Below are positions 1 to 8,482 of a DNA stretch of 64,000 nucleotides, piece after piece. Source of the DNA: Streptomyces sp. YS415. GTDB lineage: Bacteria > Actinomycetota > Actinomycetes > Streptomycetales > Streptomycetaceae. The position numbers and the translations under genes were made by a program. Below the pieces are notes generated by a model that saw only the letters and a program-made list of their open reading frames with translations, was not told the origin of the DNA and searched no databases. Location: the NCBI RefSeq assembly GCF_023544665.1, contig NZ_JAMJFL010000029.1, forward strand, positions 31,705 to 95,704, read 5' to 3'. Numbering within the stretch: position 1 is the first letter of the stretch; every line of letters begins with the position of its first letter.

Positions 1-2
1 CA

Positions 3-623
3 GGCCTCGCAGGCAATATCGCGGAAGGGGACGCCCCCGAGACGGCCGCGGGCTTGGCCCTTGCCGCCATACGGGTGGTGGGAGCGGACGTCGTCCTGCC
101 GAGCGCCCTGCGCGAGGCGCCACCTCCCGACTCCGACGATCTCAGGATGTTCAGCAGGGCCGTGCACGCCTACCCGCCACCCGCGGGCGCCTCTGCCACC
201 TCTTTGTGGAGTCACTGGGCCATGAGGCGGGCGCTCCTGCGGCTGGACGCGTCCCTCGACGGCACGTCGGGCCACGACGCGGAGCCCGAGGCAGCATGGC
301 TCGACGATGCCCCCTGGCAGTTCCTGACGCACCAACTCGCGGTGCTCGCCCCGCTCGCACTCCCCGACGAGGACTGCGGGGTGGCCCGCGTCGCGCGCGG
401 CCGTCCCGTCGACCTCGCCCGGGGCTTCGTACGCGCGGTCCGCCGCCGCGACTGGCTCCAGGCCGCCGGAGCGGGACGCTGGCTGGTCCTCCTCGACGGT
501 GTGCCGGACACGCTGGGGCTGGACACCGGCCTCGACTTCGTGGCACAGATGGGCGGCGACGACGCACGCGTGGCGCTGCAGGTCCAGGCCGCGCAGCTGA
601 TGCGGGCCGGAGCGCCGGTGTGA
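3..623 (+). CDS. Unknown protein, 5' end outside the window
   Basis: The reading frame is open from the first bases of the window, so the start lies upstream; a TTG at 54 is only the first possible start inside the window. About 206 residues are visible, rich in Ala, Leu, Arg and Asp, with no signal peptide, membrane segment or catalytic motif I recognise. The stop overlaps the GTG start of the next gene (GTGA at 620-623), so it is translationally coupled to the two DUF6895-like genes and the serine hydrolase behind it. Function unknown; the operon context suggests it works with them. Confidence 0.7.
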   Translation, partial: GLAGNIAEGDAPETAAGLALAAIRVVGADVVLPSALREAPPPDSDDLRMFSRAVHAYPPPAGASATSLWSHWAMRRALLRLDASLDGTSGHDAEPEAAWLDDAPWQFLTHQLAVLAPLALPDEDCGVARVARGRPVDLARGFVRAVRRRDWLQAAGAGRWLVLLDGVPDTLGLDTGLDFVAQMGGDDARVALQVQAAQLMRAGAPV

Positions 624-1594
624 CCGCGCGCGAGGTCCAGGAGACGCATCAGGTACGGCGGCTGGGCGAGGCCGCGTTGGCCTGGGTGTCCGCGCATCGC
701 GACGGATTCCGGCTCGGCGAGGACGCGCTGGCCGAACGTGGCCAGGTCAACTTCACCTGGAAGCCCCTCGGCGAGCTGGCCCAGGTGTGCGTCTGTGTGC
801 GCCGGCACACCGATCCGGCCGACCCGCTTCACGTGACTGCCTCCGACCTGCTGGCATTCGCCTGGCAACAGACCGGGCGCGGAGCCCTCTTCGCCGAACT
901 GCAGCGCTTGGAACCCTTCGCAACGTACCCGCTGGAGGTCTACGCGGCGTTCGCGTCGGCCGGCCTGCGCCACACCGGCTACGAGAGCGCCACCGCGACG
1001 GTGGCTCGCACCCGGGGCTGGCAAGTGACGGAGCAGGAACCGAACCGGCGCATGAGCGTGCTCAACTCCGAGCGCCGCAGCGGGGTTCCGGAACACGGGA
1101 AGATGCCTGAGGCCCTGCGGCGCACCTGGCTCTCCGGCCTGCCGGAGCCGTGGACCTTCGAGGGAGCCGCCGGCTACACGCTCACGCACGTGGTCTTCCA
1201 CCTCACCGACTGGGGCCTGACCCCCGAGGCCGTACCCCCGCCGGTGGCGGCCTACCTCCGGCACTGGCTGCCGCCCTGGCTCGACACCTGTCTGGAGGGC
1301 GAGCAGTGGGACCTGAGCTGTGAACTACTGGCTGTGGCGAGCAGTCTGCCGGACCCACCGGAGCCCGCCATGGTCCAGGACGCCTGGGCCAGACTCGCGG
1401 TGGCGCAGGACGACTCGGGCGCCGTCCCGGAGGTCGGCGCCGGCCGTGGCGGCCGTAGCACCGCACACGAATTCACCGACTGCTACCACTCGACACTGAT
1501 GACGGCTTTCGCCGCCGTGCTGACCCTCGACCGTCTGCGCGAGGCCGCCGGGTACGGCGCGGCAGCGCGGGGTGGACAAGGAGCGGCGAGATGA
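620..1594 (+). CDS. DUF6895-like protein (first of a tandem pair)
   Basis: A 324-residue soluble protein starting at GTG 620, chosen because it overlaps the upstream stop by 4 nt; the frame stays open further upstream but that part shadows the preceding gene. It shares a clear pattern with the next gene: an N-terminal stretch with HRDGFRL near residue 25, a central 'PEPWTFEG' followed by 'THVVFHLTDWG', then a Trp-rich 'LPPWLD' region. These shared blocks show a tandem duplication. I recall such proteins as DUF6895, of unknown function. The stop overlaps the next start (ATGA at 1591-1594). Function is not predictable from sequence alone. Confidence 0.7.
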   Translation: MTAREVQETHQVRRLGEAALAWVSAHRDGFRLGEDALAERGQVNFTWKPLGELAQVCVCVRRHTDPADPLHVTASDLLAFAWQQTGRGALFAELQRLEPFATYPLEVYAAFASAGLRHTGYESATATVARTRGWQVTEQEPNRRMSVLNSERRSGVPEHGKMPEALRRTWLSGLPEPWTFEGAAGYTLTHVVFHLTDWGLTPEAVPPPVAAYLRHWLPPWLDTCLEGEQWDLSCELLAVASSLPDPPEPAMVQDAWARLAVAQDDSGAVPEVGAGRGGRSTAHEFTDCYHSTLMTAFAAVLTLDRLREAAGYGAAARGGQGAAR

Positions 1595-2511
1595 CCAGCA
1601 CCCGTCTCATCCACAATGTCGGGCTTCGCGCCCTCGAGTGGCTGCACGCCCACCGCGACGGGTTCCGGCTGGAGCCGGACGCCGATCCCGAGGTGGGCTT
1701 CCTGGACCGACTCAAGCCTGTCGCCGAACTGGCCCTGATCTGCAAGGTGTTGTTCCGCGAAGGTGTCGCCGGCTCGCGCCAGGCCGAGCTGGCCCGGCAG
1801 TTGGTCGACCACGCATGGCGGCACACGCTCGACGGCGGCCGGATGCTGGTGCGCGCCCAGGGCATCGAGCCCCTGTCACCCGTCCCCTTCGAGGCGTACC
1901 TCCCGTTCAAGGAGCTGGGCTACACGAATCTTGAGGTCGAGCGGGCCGTACGGCTCTGCCAGCGGCTGGAGAGCCACGCCGCCCTTGAGATGACGCCGGT
2001 CCGCCGCCTCGGCCTGTCCGCGTTCCAGCGCCGGTTCGGCCTGCCGCCCCGGCCACCGGAAGCCGAGATCGTGCCGAACACGTGGCTGGGGCGCACGCCC
2101 GAACCCTGGACGGTCGAAGGGCACACCGCCTACGACATCACCCATACCGTCTTCCACCTCACCAACTGGGGGGAGGACCCCGGCGGTCTGCCACCGGACA
2201 TCGCCGACTACCTCGGGACCTGGCTGCCGGCCTGGCTGGACGACTGGCTGGACCTGCGACGCTGGGACCTGCTCGGCGAACTGCTCGTCGTCGACGCGTG
2301 TCTGCCCCGGCCCACGCTGGACGAGCGGGCCTGGGAGGGTTTCGCCGCCGCCCAGCAATCCGACGGCGCGATGCCCGCCATCCGCGTGATGCCGCAGGGC
2401 GATCCCGACGAGGTGTTCGACATCGTCTACCACCCCACACTGGTCGCCGCGTTCGCCTCCGCGCAGGCGACGTCCCGCGCCCTGACGCAGCTGGCGCAGG
2501 CACCGGCATGA
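1591..2511 (+). CDS. DUF6895-like protein (second of a tandem pair)
   Basis: A 306-residue protein, paralogue of its upstream neighbour: HRDGFRLEPD near the N-terminus, PEPWTVEGHTAYDITHT and VFHLTNWG in the middle, and LPAWLDDWLDLRRWD towards the C-terminus. The conserved Trp, His and Asp residues suggest a shared fold but no known active site. It starts with ATG inside an ATGA overlap with the preceding gene, and its own stop overlaps the next ATG (2508-2511), so the four genes from 1 to 3599 are one transcript. Family assignment to DUF6895 is from memory; the biochemical role is unknown. Confidence 0.7.
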   Translation: MTSTRLIHNVGLRALEWLHAHRDGFRLEPDADPEVGFLDRLKPVAELALICKVLFREGVAGSRQAELARQLVDHAWRHTLDGGRMLVRAQGIEPLSPVPFEAYLPFKELGYTNLEVERAVRLCQRLESHAALEMTPVRRLGLSAFQRRFGLPPRPPEAEIVPNTWLGRTPEPWTVEGHTAYDITHTVFHLTNWGEDPGGLPPDIADYLGTWLPAWLDDWLDLRRWDLLGELLVVDACLPRPTLDERAWEGFAAAQQSDGAMPAIRVMPQGDPDEVFDIVYHPTLVAAFASAQATSRALTQLAQAPA

Positions 2512-3599
2512 CCACGCGGCCCGCCCCGTGGCCGGGCGATCCGCTCGGCGCCACCGGCCGGATCCCGCCCGGCGGCCCGGACGCCCCCGCGGACGCCGAC
2601 GGCGACGTGATGCTGCGGCTCGACGCGGCCGTCGGCGCAGTGGACGCGCCCGACGTCGTCTTCGCTGTGTCCCGGCACGGTCGCCGTACCGTGCGCTGCG
2701 GGGGCAGCGCGCCGCCCCCGCCCGTCGCTCGCCACGAACTGCACTACGAGATGGGGTCCGCCTCCAAGACGTTCACCGGACTGCTGCTGGCCCACCTGAC
2801 GCAGGCGGGCCGGCTGTCCGCGGGCGAGCCGGCCGCCGCCCTTCTGGACCCGGCCCGGCCGGTCGGCCCGCACCCCGTCACGCTCGCCCACCTGATCACC
2901 CATACCTCTGGACTGCCCGGCCTTCCCGCCGACTTCTTCGTCCGGGCGCTGCCCACCTGGCGCACCAACCCCTACGCGCGCTATCCGGCCGAGCGGGTGA
3001 TCGACTCCTTTCTGCGCCATCGGCGGCGCCGCCGACCCGGCACCCGCTGGCACTACTCCAACTTCGGTGTCGCCGTGCTCGGTCACGCCCTGGCGGCGGC
3101 GACCGCGACGCCGTGGGAGGAACTGCTCACCAGTCAGGTGCTGCGTCCACTCCGGCTGAGCGGTACCGCCCTGTGCCCCGGCGGCCCGGGAACAGACGCC
3201 GTCGGACACCTCAGGGACGGTACGACGCCCACGCCCGCGTTGTCCGTCGGCGGCTTCCAGGCGGCCGGCGCCGTCCGGGCCACCCCGCACGACCTGCTGA
3301 CGTTCCTCGAAGCACACCTTGAGCCGTCGGGCCGGCCCCTGGCCGACGCGCTGCGGGCGGTACGTCGTCCCGTGCTCCGGCGCGGTCTCGGGCACCGGCA
3401 TGTGCACACGATGGCCTGGTTCCAGCACCCCACCGAGCACGGTCCGATGTACTTCCACGGCGGGGCGACACTCGGGCAGCAGGCCTTCCTGGGCTTCAGG
3501 CCCGACACCGGAACAGCGCTGGCCGCCATGTGCACCCGCCGCTTCCGCGCCCGCGACACCTTCGTGCCGACCGCGTACGCGCTGCTGGCCGAGGCATAG
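2508..3599 (+). CDS. Serine hydrolase, beta-lactamase/PBP class C family
   Basis: A 363-residue protein of the class C beta-lactamase/esterase family, which acylate an active-site serine (D-aminopeptidases, esterases, carboxypeptidases). The SxxK motif is SASK about 85 residues in (MGSASKTFTG). The second motif is YSN (HYSNFGVAVLGH), and an HGG motif (YFHGGATLG) near residue 313 replaces the usual KTG. There is no signal peptide, so it is probably cytoplasmic. The ATG start overlaps the stop of the preceding gene by 4 nt. As last gene of the operon it may process a product or peptide linked to the DUF6895-like proteins; that link is inference. Confidence 0.88.
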   Translation: MTTRPAPWPGDPLGATGRIPPGGPDAPADADGDVMLRLDAAVGAVDAPDVVFAVSRHGRRTVRCGGSAPPPPVARHELHYEMGSASKTFTGLLLAHLTQAGRLSAGEPAAALLDPARPVGPHPVTLAHLITHTSGLPGLPADFFVRALPTWRTNPYARYPAERVIDSFLRHRRRRRPGTRWHYSNFGVAVLGHALAAATATPWEELLTSQVLRPLRLSGTALCPGGPGTDAVGHLRDGTTPTPALSVGGFQAAGAVRATPHDLLTFLEAHLEPSGRPLADALRAVRRPVLRRGLGHRHVHTMAWFQHPTEHGPMYFHGGATLGQQAFLGFRPDTGTALAAMCTRRFRARDTFVPTAYALLAEA

Positions 3600-3649
3600 C
3601 GCGACACCGGCCGAGGCATGGCGCGTCAGGCCGGGAGCGGCCGAGGTCG

Positions 3650-3693
3650 TGCCGTGGCGCGAGGACCGAGTCCGAGGACCTGGCGCCACGGCA
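3650..3693. terminator. Hairpin between convergent genes
   Basis: Perfect 11-bp inverted repeat (TGCCGTGGCGC at 3650-3660, GCGCCACGGCA at 3683-3693) with a 22-nt loop. It lies between the stop of the serine hydrolase (3599) and the stop of the convergent protease (3706), so it can end both transcripts. There is no strong U tract, as usual in Streptomyces. Confidence 0.55.
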
Positions 3694-3705
3694 TCGCCGT
3701 GGTCG

Positions 3706-5067
3706 TCAGAGGCGCTGCCACAGGGCCGGAGTGAGGGCGGGCTGCCACGCGCCCTGCGCCTGATGCGCCTGCAGGCACTGGTAGGAGACGCCGTCGTACG
3801 CCACGCGCGCTCCAGTGTCGTAGACCTGGCCCGGCGCCCAGCCGGTCTTGCCGTCCTGGGGCGCGGTCGTACCGCTCTCGGCCGTGCTGGTGCTGAGGAT
3901 GAGGCCGTAGGCGCTGAGTAGGGGGTTGATCGGCTGGTAGAAGGTGGTTCCGCCGCTCTTGCAGTCGCCGGAGCCCCCCGACGTGACGCCCTGGGCCTGG
4001 GTGCCCGAGATGTAGGAGCCGCCGGAGTCGCCCGGCTCGGCGCACACCGTGGTGCGGGTCACGCCGTCGACGGTGCCCTCGGCATAGCTGACGCTGGTGT
4101 CGTGCTGCTCGATCGTTCCGCAGTGCCAGCCGGTGGTCGACCCGGACCGGCAGACCGCGGCGCCCGCCAGGGCCTTCACCGAGCCGGCGGTCTGCACGTT
4201 TACGTCGCCCTTGCCCTTGACGGCGGGTGTCGCGGTCCAGTCGCTGTTGACGCCCACCCACGCCACGTCCTGGCCGGGGAAGACGGAGTTCTGGAAGGTG
4301 CCCTGGGCGACCTTGTTGAAGCCGGTTGTCTTGGCACCCGCCTTGCCGCAGTGGCCAGCCGTGGCGAAGCCCTGCTGCTCGCCCTTGGTGACGGAGAATC
4401 CCACGGAACAGCGGGCCTGGTCGTCGATGTAGAAGGCGTCACCGCCCCGTACGTCGTGCAGGGCGCGAGGCCGCTCCGCCGACACCTTGACGTCCACGAG
4501 CTTGGCGGTGACTTTGGCGGCGGCGATGAGCGTGTCCGCGGCGGCACGGCTCGTTGCCTGCACCGTCACCCGGTTGGTACGCACGTCGATGTACCGAACC
4601 GGCGTGTCGAGGGCCTTGCCGGTCACGGCGCTGTCCAGCTTCGCCTTGGCCTTCCGCAGGTCCTGCAGGGAGGTCTTGACGACCGCCGCCCGCGCTCCAC
4701 CGGCCTCGATGTCGGCGACGTCCGCGGCGTCGGTGGTGGCGACGGTCAGATCGGCGGAGGTCGCGCCGCTCACCCACGCTCCCGCGAAGTGCTTGCCCAG
4801 CGCGTTTTGGAGCCGGCCGGCACGCGTGCCCGCCTCGGCCTCGTTCACCAGGCGGGTCCTGGATTGCGCCGCGGTCAGACGCAGATCACGTTGCAGCGCC
4901 CGCAGGACCATGGGTGACGGATTGTTCGCGCCGAGCGTCTCGGCGGGGAGGACGCCGGTGTGGGTGCGGGGGGAGTCGGCGGCTGCAGGGGCGGGCGGCC
5001 CTGTGAGCGCGAGTGCGCAGAGTGCCGTCAATGCGGCACAGCCGGCTGAAACGTGTCTGTGGGCCAT
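3706..5067 (-). CDS. Secreted S1 (streptogrisin C-like) protease with chitin-binding tail
   Basis: A 453-residue secreted serine protease precursor. Order of parts: a Sec signal peptide (MAHRH... through an ALTGPPAPAAA cleavage region, about residues 1-30); an alpha-lytic-type propeptide (about 30-205) containing the repeated 'LTVATTDAADV' pro-domain pattern; a chymotrypsin-like mature domain with His in TAGHCGK, Asp in GQDVAWV and the nucleophile in CAEPGDSGGSY; and a C-terminal CBM5/12 chitin-binding module (GWAPGQVYDTGARVAYDGVSY... ending ALWQRL). Disulfide cysteines are in the expected places. This architecture is that of streptogrisin C. It extracellularly degrades protein and probably binds chitin-rich surfaces. 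A close paralogue lies at 12863-14215 on the other strand. Confidence 0.92.
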   Translation of the reverse strand: MAHRHVSAGCAALTALCALALTGPPAPAAADSPRTHTGVLPAETLGANNPSPMVLRALQRDLRLTAAQSRTRLVNEAEAGTRAGRLQNALGKHFAGAWVSGATSADLTVATTDAADVADIEAGGARAAVVKTSLQDLRKAKAKLDSAVTGKALDTPVRYIDVRTNRVTVQATSRAAADTLIAAAKVTAKLVDVKVSAERPRALHDVRGGDAFYIDDQARCSVGFSVTKGEQQGFATAGHCGKAGAKTTGFNKVAQGTFQNSVFPGQDVAWVGVNSDWTATPAVKGKGDVNVQTAGSVKALAGAAVCRSGSTTGWHCGTIEQHDTSVSYAEGTVDGVTRTTVCAEPGDSGGSYISGTQAQGVTSGGSGDCKSGGTTFYQPINPLLSAYGLILSTSTAESGTTAPQDGKTGWAPGQVYDTGARVAYDGVSYQCLQAHQAQGAWQPALTPALWQRL

Positions 5068-5804
5068 CAGGCGTCTCCTCGGGTGGGGGCAAGGAAGATT
5101 TCGAATCTCCAGGTTTTGCCAGGAACGGCTCAGAAGATGTCCCTAGCCCGACTGTTCCGCGCATCGGACGGCAGCACAGGGCCATCCGGCGCAGCACGGG
5201 CTGCCGACAGGCCGGCACTGGTGTGTCGGCAGTCGCGGTCACGCGGGTGCGAGGCCCAGATTCCTGGCATGCGCCACGAAGGCCCGTCCCGTCCACGAAC
5301 TGCCCGTCGCCGGTGCTCGGTGAGCGGCCACCCTCACCGAGCACGGACTCCACACCGTCAGCGATGCCACCGACGGTCCCCGCACCGTCGGCGCTGCGAC
5401 GCCTGCTCGGGGCCCGCGCCGGCGAGTATCAGCGCCGGACACGCCGTCCCCCGCGACGAACCCGACCCCGCCCGGCCCCGACGCGCCCTGGCCCACGAAC
5501 TCGGCAGCCTCGAACCGCGTTTGCTCCCGCCGGGCCCGCTGCTGTGCGGCCAGGCCACCCCCTCGGGATAAGGCATCCTCCAGGGATACACCCACCCACG
5601 AGATCACCGTCACCCTAGGCAGAGAACCTCAGTAGCGACGCAATGAACGCACGACGGCGTCAACAAAGTTCGTTGCACAACCGCTCCCACGCTCCCCATG
5701 GGGACACACGGTGGGCGGGCTGATTCGGGCGGTCGGCTCCGTCGCCAGATGTGACCACCCGCCGAAGGGCACCGGTCGTGAGAGGTCTCGCCGCTACCTC
5801 GGCA
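5068..5804. other. Long intergenic stretch, possible gene remnant
   Basis: 737 bases between two leftward genes. The first part must hold the promoter of the leftward protease, but I could not pick out -35/-10 boxes. Around 5430-5571 the plus strand reads a coding-like tail (...RRALAHELGSLEPRLLPPG...) ending in a stop, and neighbouring segments look coding in other frames (for example LTEHGLHTVSDATDGP near 5335). This fits a decayed, frameshifted gene that I cannot name. Nothing else was recognised. Confidence 0.3.
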
Positions 5805-6431
5805 TCAGGGCTGTATCGGTGACGTGGACTGCCGTGCGGGGCGGAGGAGCGCTGCCGCTTGCTCGCGTGCGCCAGCCAGCCAGGCGGCGCGTTCTTCGGG
5901 GAGCGAGCCGGTGACGGTGCGGAAGACGACCCTGCGTACGTCGGAGACTCCCACGTACGGCAGCACGCATGCCGCCCAGACACTCTGCAGTGGATCACCG
6001 AATTCGCTCTCCTCCCGGTCGGCGGGTGTATCGGAGGTGTTCAGCACGAGGGCTCGGCTGGCCTTCAGCAACCCGGCGGGTTCGCCCTCCGCCGTCTCCA
6101 GCTTGTACGCGACTCCCGGCGCCAGGACCCGCTGCACCCAACCCGTGAGCACAGCGGGCGGCATACCCCACCAGTTCGGGTGAACGAACACCAGGGCGTC
6201 CAAAGTGGACAGCTCCTCCCGGTGCAGCGTCAGCTGCGCGTCGTGGGAGTGCCCTGCCGATTCGACCGTCCCCGTCTCGTCGGCAGAGAGCAGGGCCGGG
6301 AACCCTTCCGCGTAGAGGTCGTGCGCCACCACCTCGGCTCCTCCCTCACGCAGCTCTTCAACCACGGCGTCGAACACGGCGTGGTTGAAGCTCCCCGGAC
6401 GCGGGTGAGCAAGATAGACCGCTACGCGCAT
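5805..6431 (-). CDS. NAD(P)H-dependent flavodoxin-fold oxidoreductase (MdaB/KefF-like)
   Basis: A 208-residue protein of the NAD(P)H:quinone reductase superfamily, which reduce quinones or nitro compounds with bound FMN. The start MRVAVYLAHPRPGSFNHAV has the flavin phosphate-binding loop (AHPRPGSFN); the central FVHPNWWGMPPAVLTGWVQRVL is the family signature that contacts the isoalloxazine ring. I chose the ATG at 6431, preceded by GGGGGA, instead of an in-frame start 54 nt upstream, because homology begins here. It stands alone, downstream of an SDR remnant and an 18-bp tandem repeat that may carry its promoter or operator. Likely role: detoxification of electrophiles. Confidence 0.87.
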   Translation of the reverse strand: MRVAVYLAHPRPGSFNHAVFDAVVEELREGGAEVVAHDLYAEGFPALLSADETGTVESAGHSHDAQLTLHREELSTLDALVFVHPNWWGMPPAVLTGWVQRVLAPGVAYKLETAEGEPAGLLKASRALVLNTSDTPADREESEFGDPLQSVWAACVLPYVGVSDVRRVVFRTVTGSLPEERAAWLAGAREQAAALLRPARQSTSPIQP

Positions 6432-6512
6432 GGTTCCCCCAGTCGACACAGACGACGTCGGCCCCGTCGGATAGGAGCCAGACACGAGAGCGCCGCAAGG
6501 CGCCTACTCACT

Positions 6513-6548
6513 ATTATCTGTATCCCCTTTATTATCTGTATCCCCTTT
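6513..6548. repeat. Perfect 18-bp tandem repeat, AT-rich
   Basis: Two head-to-tail copies of ATTATCTGTATCCCCTTT (6513-6530 and 6531-6548), strikingly AT-rich against the surrounding DNA. It lies about 80 bp upstream of the leftward oxidoreductase gene and just past the SDR remnant. It could be a duplicated operator or promoter element; no binding protein can be named from sequence. Confidence 0.8.
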
Positions 6549-6860
6549 GCCGACGAGGCCGGTGCGGAGACCTCGAACTGCCCACCAGGATCGGTAAGCG
6601 TAGGGCCCAACCCCAGGTACCGTTCGGCTGGATCACTTCCCGGCCCGCGGTGCTTCCGCCGTCCACGGTGACCGACGCACCTGTCATATAGGGGAAGTCG
6701 TCGGAGGCGAGCCCGAGCACTGCGCGCGCGATCTCCTCGGCGTCGGCCATCCGTTCGAGACCGTCGATGTTGAGCGGTCCCCATGCCTGCTTGTACTTGG
6801 TCCATTCCGCGTCCGGGATTCCGGGCGGGCGGACGAAGGGGGTGTCGGTGGTCGTTCACG
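6532..6860 (-). pseudogene. C-terminal remnant of an SDR-family oxidoreductase
   Basis: Reading the minus strand from about 6860, the frame gives TPFVRPPGIPDAEWTKY, then DGLERMADAEEIARAVLGLA, SDDFPYMTGASVTVDGG and a short divergent tail. The 'EIARAVLGLASDD...TGA.VTVDGG' pattern is the classic C-terminus of short-chain dehydrogenases. The nucleotide-binding Gly motif and the catalytic Ser-Tyr-Lys part are absent upstream, where the sequence turns into an unrelated gene. It is therefore a truncated, non-functional remnant. Its 3' end runs into the 18-bp tandem repeat. Confidence 0.7.
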
Positions 6861-6870
6861 CTTTGTCATG

Positions 6871-7317
6871 TCATTCGTCCTCGCGTGCGGGGGCGGCGGG
6901 CGGCCGTCCGCCGAGCGGGACGGTGCTTGGGGGAGGCCATGAGGACAGAGCGTTGGGAGACGCACCGGGAGTCCGCGGCGTGGCCTGGGTTCCTTCCTCG
7001 GGGGCCGTACGCGAGGTGGCGGCGTTGCGGTGTTCGAGAGGGAGGGGCGGCGAGGTTGAGCGGGCGCTCCGGCGGGCCCGGTTGCTGAGCTTGCGCAGGT
7101 CACGGCGGGTTTGGTTCAGGCTCCGAGAGAGGGCTTCGATGACCACGGAGGCCTCGGATAATGCGGCCGTGCCAGAGGCGGCGGGCGCCCAAGTCCCGTT
7201 CGGGGCGCGCTGCGCGGCAAGGGACGCGCAGACGCTCAGCAATTCTGTGATCACTCTGTTGAGCTCGAGGGCATCGCTTTCGGTGAAGGCGGGGGAGGTC
7301 GTCGACGGCGTGGTCAC
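6871..7317 (-). CDS. Hypothetical protein, 148 residues
   Basis: Start chosen at GTG 7317, which has a good ribosome-binding site (AGGAGAG, 5 nt away); an in-frame start at 7398 lacks one. The first 75 residues look coding (TESDALELNRVITELLSVCASL, then ALSEASVVIEALSRSLNQTRRDL), with two predicted helices. The C-terminal half is low-complexity, rich in Ala, Pro, Arg and Thr. No known domain. It is transcribed away from the three-gene regulator operon at 7637-10715 and may share its promoter region. Confidence 0.55.
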   Translation of the reverse strand: MTTPSTTSPAFTESDALELNRVITELLSVCASLAAQRAPNGTWAPAASGTAALSEASVVIEALSRSLNQTRRDLRKLSNRARRSARSTSPPLPLEHRNAATSRTAPEEGTQATPRTPGASPNALSSWPPPSTVPLGGRPPAAPAREDE

Positions 7318-7577
7318 TTGGCTCTCCTGTGATGAGATCGGCCATCGGGCGTGTGATGCCTGGCCGTGGTCCATGAGGGTGCAGGTGGCTGTGGACATGG
7401 GTGCTCAAAGGCGGCGGTCAGATCATTTGGAGGCCTCGACGGATCAACGACCTGTGCGCGAACCCGTCCCTGTCCACGGACAGCCTTCGGCGGCCGGCCG
7501 CCATCGCGTGGCCCGTCACCCGCAACTGCGCGCTGGTATATGCGGGTTAGACATACTCAAGGGGTTGTGAACGCAGA

Positions 7578-7614
7578 TTGCAAGGTACAGAGTTTGCACT
7601 ATCAGCAGGTTGCA
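7578..7614. promoter_or_regulatory. Three TTGCA repeats spaced exactly 16 bp
   Basis: TTGCA occurs at 7578-7582, 7594-7598 and 7610-7614, a regular 16-bp phase, ending 22 bp before the start of the helix-turn-helix gene. Regularly phased direct repeats just upstream of an XRE-type regulator suggest an autoregulatory operator. Binding is inferred. Confidence 0.5.
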
Positions 7615-7636
7615 GAAACTGCCGGAAGGGGGCGCT

Positions 7637-8482
7637 GTGGCTCGCGAGAGGTCTGGTAGGACCGTCGCGCACCTGGTTTTAGCCACGCGGCTCAAAACTC
7701 TTCGTGAGGCGGCAGGGATGTCCCGGAGCGAGGCCGCCAATGCACTGGGGGCCCACCAAGCGACCGTCCGCCGCATCGAGCAGGCCGAGACATCCCTGGA
7801 TGAGGGGCAAGTCCACACCCTGCTCACGGCATACGGCGCAGGCCCTGCTGAAATCGAAGCGTTCCTCGGGCAACTCGCGGTCGCCAACCTCCCGGGGTGG
7901 TGGCACCCGTGGCGGTCTGTCATGGACCCCTGGCAGCTGGACCTCATGAGCGTGGAATCCGCGGCCCGGTACATCCGCGTGTGGGAGCCAGCACTTGTTC
8001 CCGCCCTGCTGCGCACACCGTCCTACGCCCGCGCTGTCGACGACGTCCGCAGACCCGATCTGTCCCCCGGGGACAGAGACCGGCGGACGGAGCTGCTCAT
8101 AGAGCGCCAGAAGCGGTTACGCCATCAGAACACGACCATCTGGGCCATCATGTCCGCCGCGGCGCTGCATACGTTCGTAGGCGACAAGGATGTGATGGCC
8201 GAGCAGCGGCAGGCGCTGCGGGCAGCCGTCGAGCGCCCCGATGTGACTCTGCAGGTTCACCCTCTCAACGGTCCTTGCCACCCCATGACTGGCATGCCGA
8301 CCGTGACCCTGTACCGGGTCGATGTGGAGGACATACCCGACCACGTAGTCCGTGAAGGAAATCCACGCGGAACCGCTGACGTCTTCAACAGCCTGCACGC
8401 GGTGTCGGCATATCACGTGTTGATGGACCACACCTGCGTCATCGCACCTCATCCCGACGAATCGAAAGAAGTGCTGACATGA
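7637..8482 (+). CDS. XRE-family regulator with DUF5753 (Scr1-type antitoxin-like) domain
   Basis: A 281-residue transcriptional regulator. Start at GTG 7637, preceded by GGAAGGGGG; an in-frame ATG lies 27 nt upstream. The N-terminal helix-turn-helix (about residues 15-70) reads LKTLREAAGMSRSEAANAL then HQATVRRIEQAE. The C-terminal DUF5753 domain has the typical YIRVWEPALVPALLRTPSYARAV and ERQKRLR blocks. In Streptomyces such regulators usually pair with DUF397 proteins; here the partner instead is a DUF574 methyltransferase, whose ATG overlaps this stop (ATGA, 8479-8482). The phased TTGCA repeats upstream are a plausible operator. Confidence 0.88.
   Translation: MARERSGRTVAHLVLATRLKTLREAAGMSRSEAANALGAHQATVRRIEQAETSLDEGQVHTLLTAYGAGPAEIEAFLGQLAVANLPGWWHPWRSVMDPWQLDLMSVESAARYIRVWEPALVPALLRTPSYARAVDDVRRPDLSPGDRDRRTELLIERQKRLRHQNTTIWAIMSAAALHTFVGDKDVMAEQRQALRAAVERPDVTLQVHPLNGPCHPMTGMPTVTLYRVDVEDIPDHVVREGNPRGTADVFNSLHAVSAYHVLMDHTCVIAPHPDESKEVLT

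Noticed and set aside
5013..5618. Open plus-strand frame upstream of the first protease
   Set aside because: No continuous protein character, no ribosome-binding site, and it starts inside the divergent protease gene. Only a possible decayed tail near 5430-5571 is noted.
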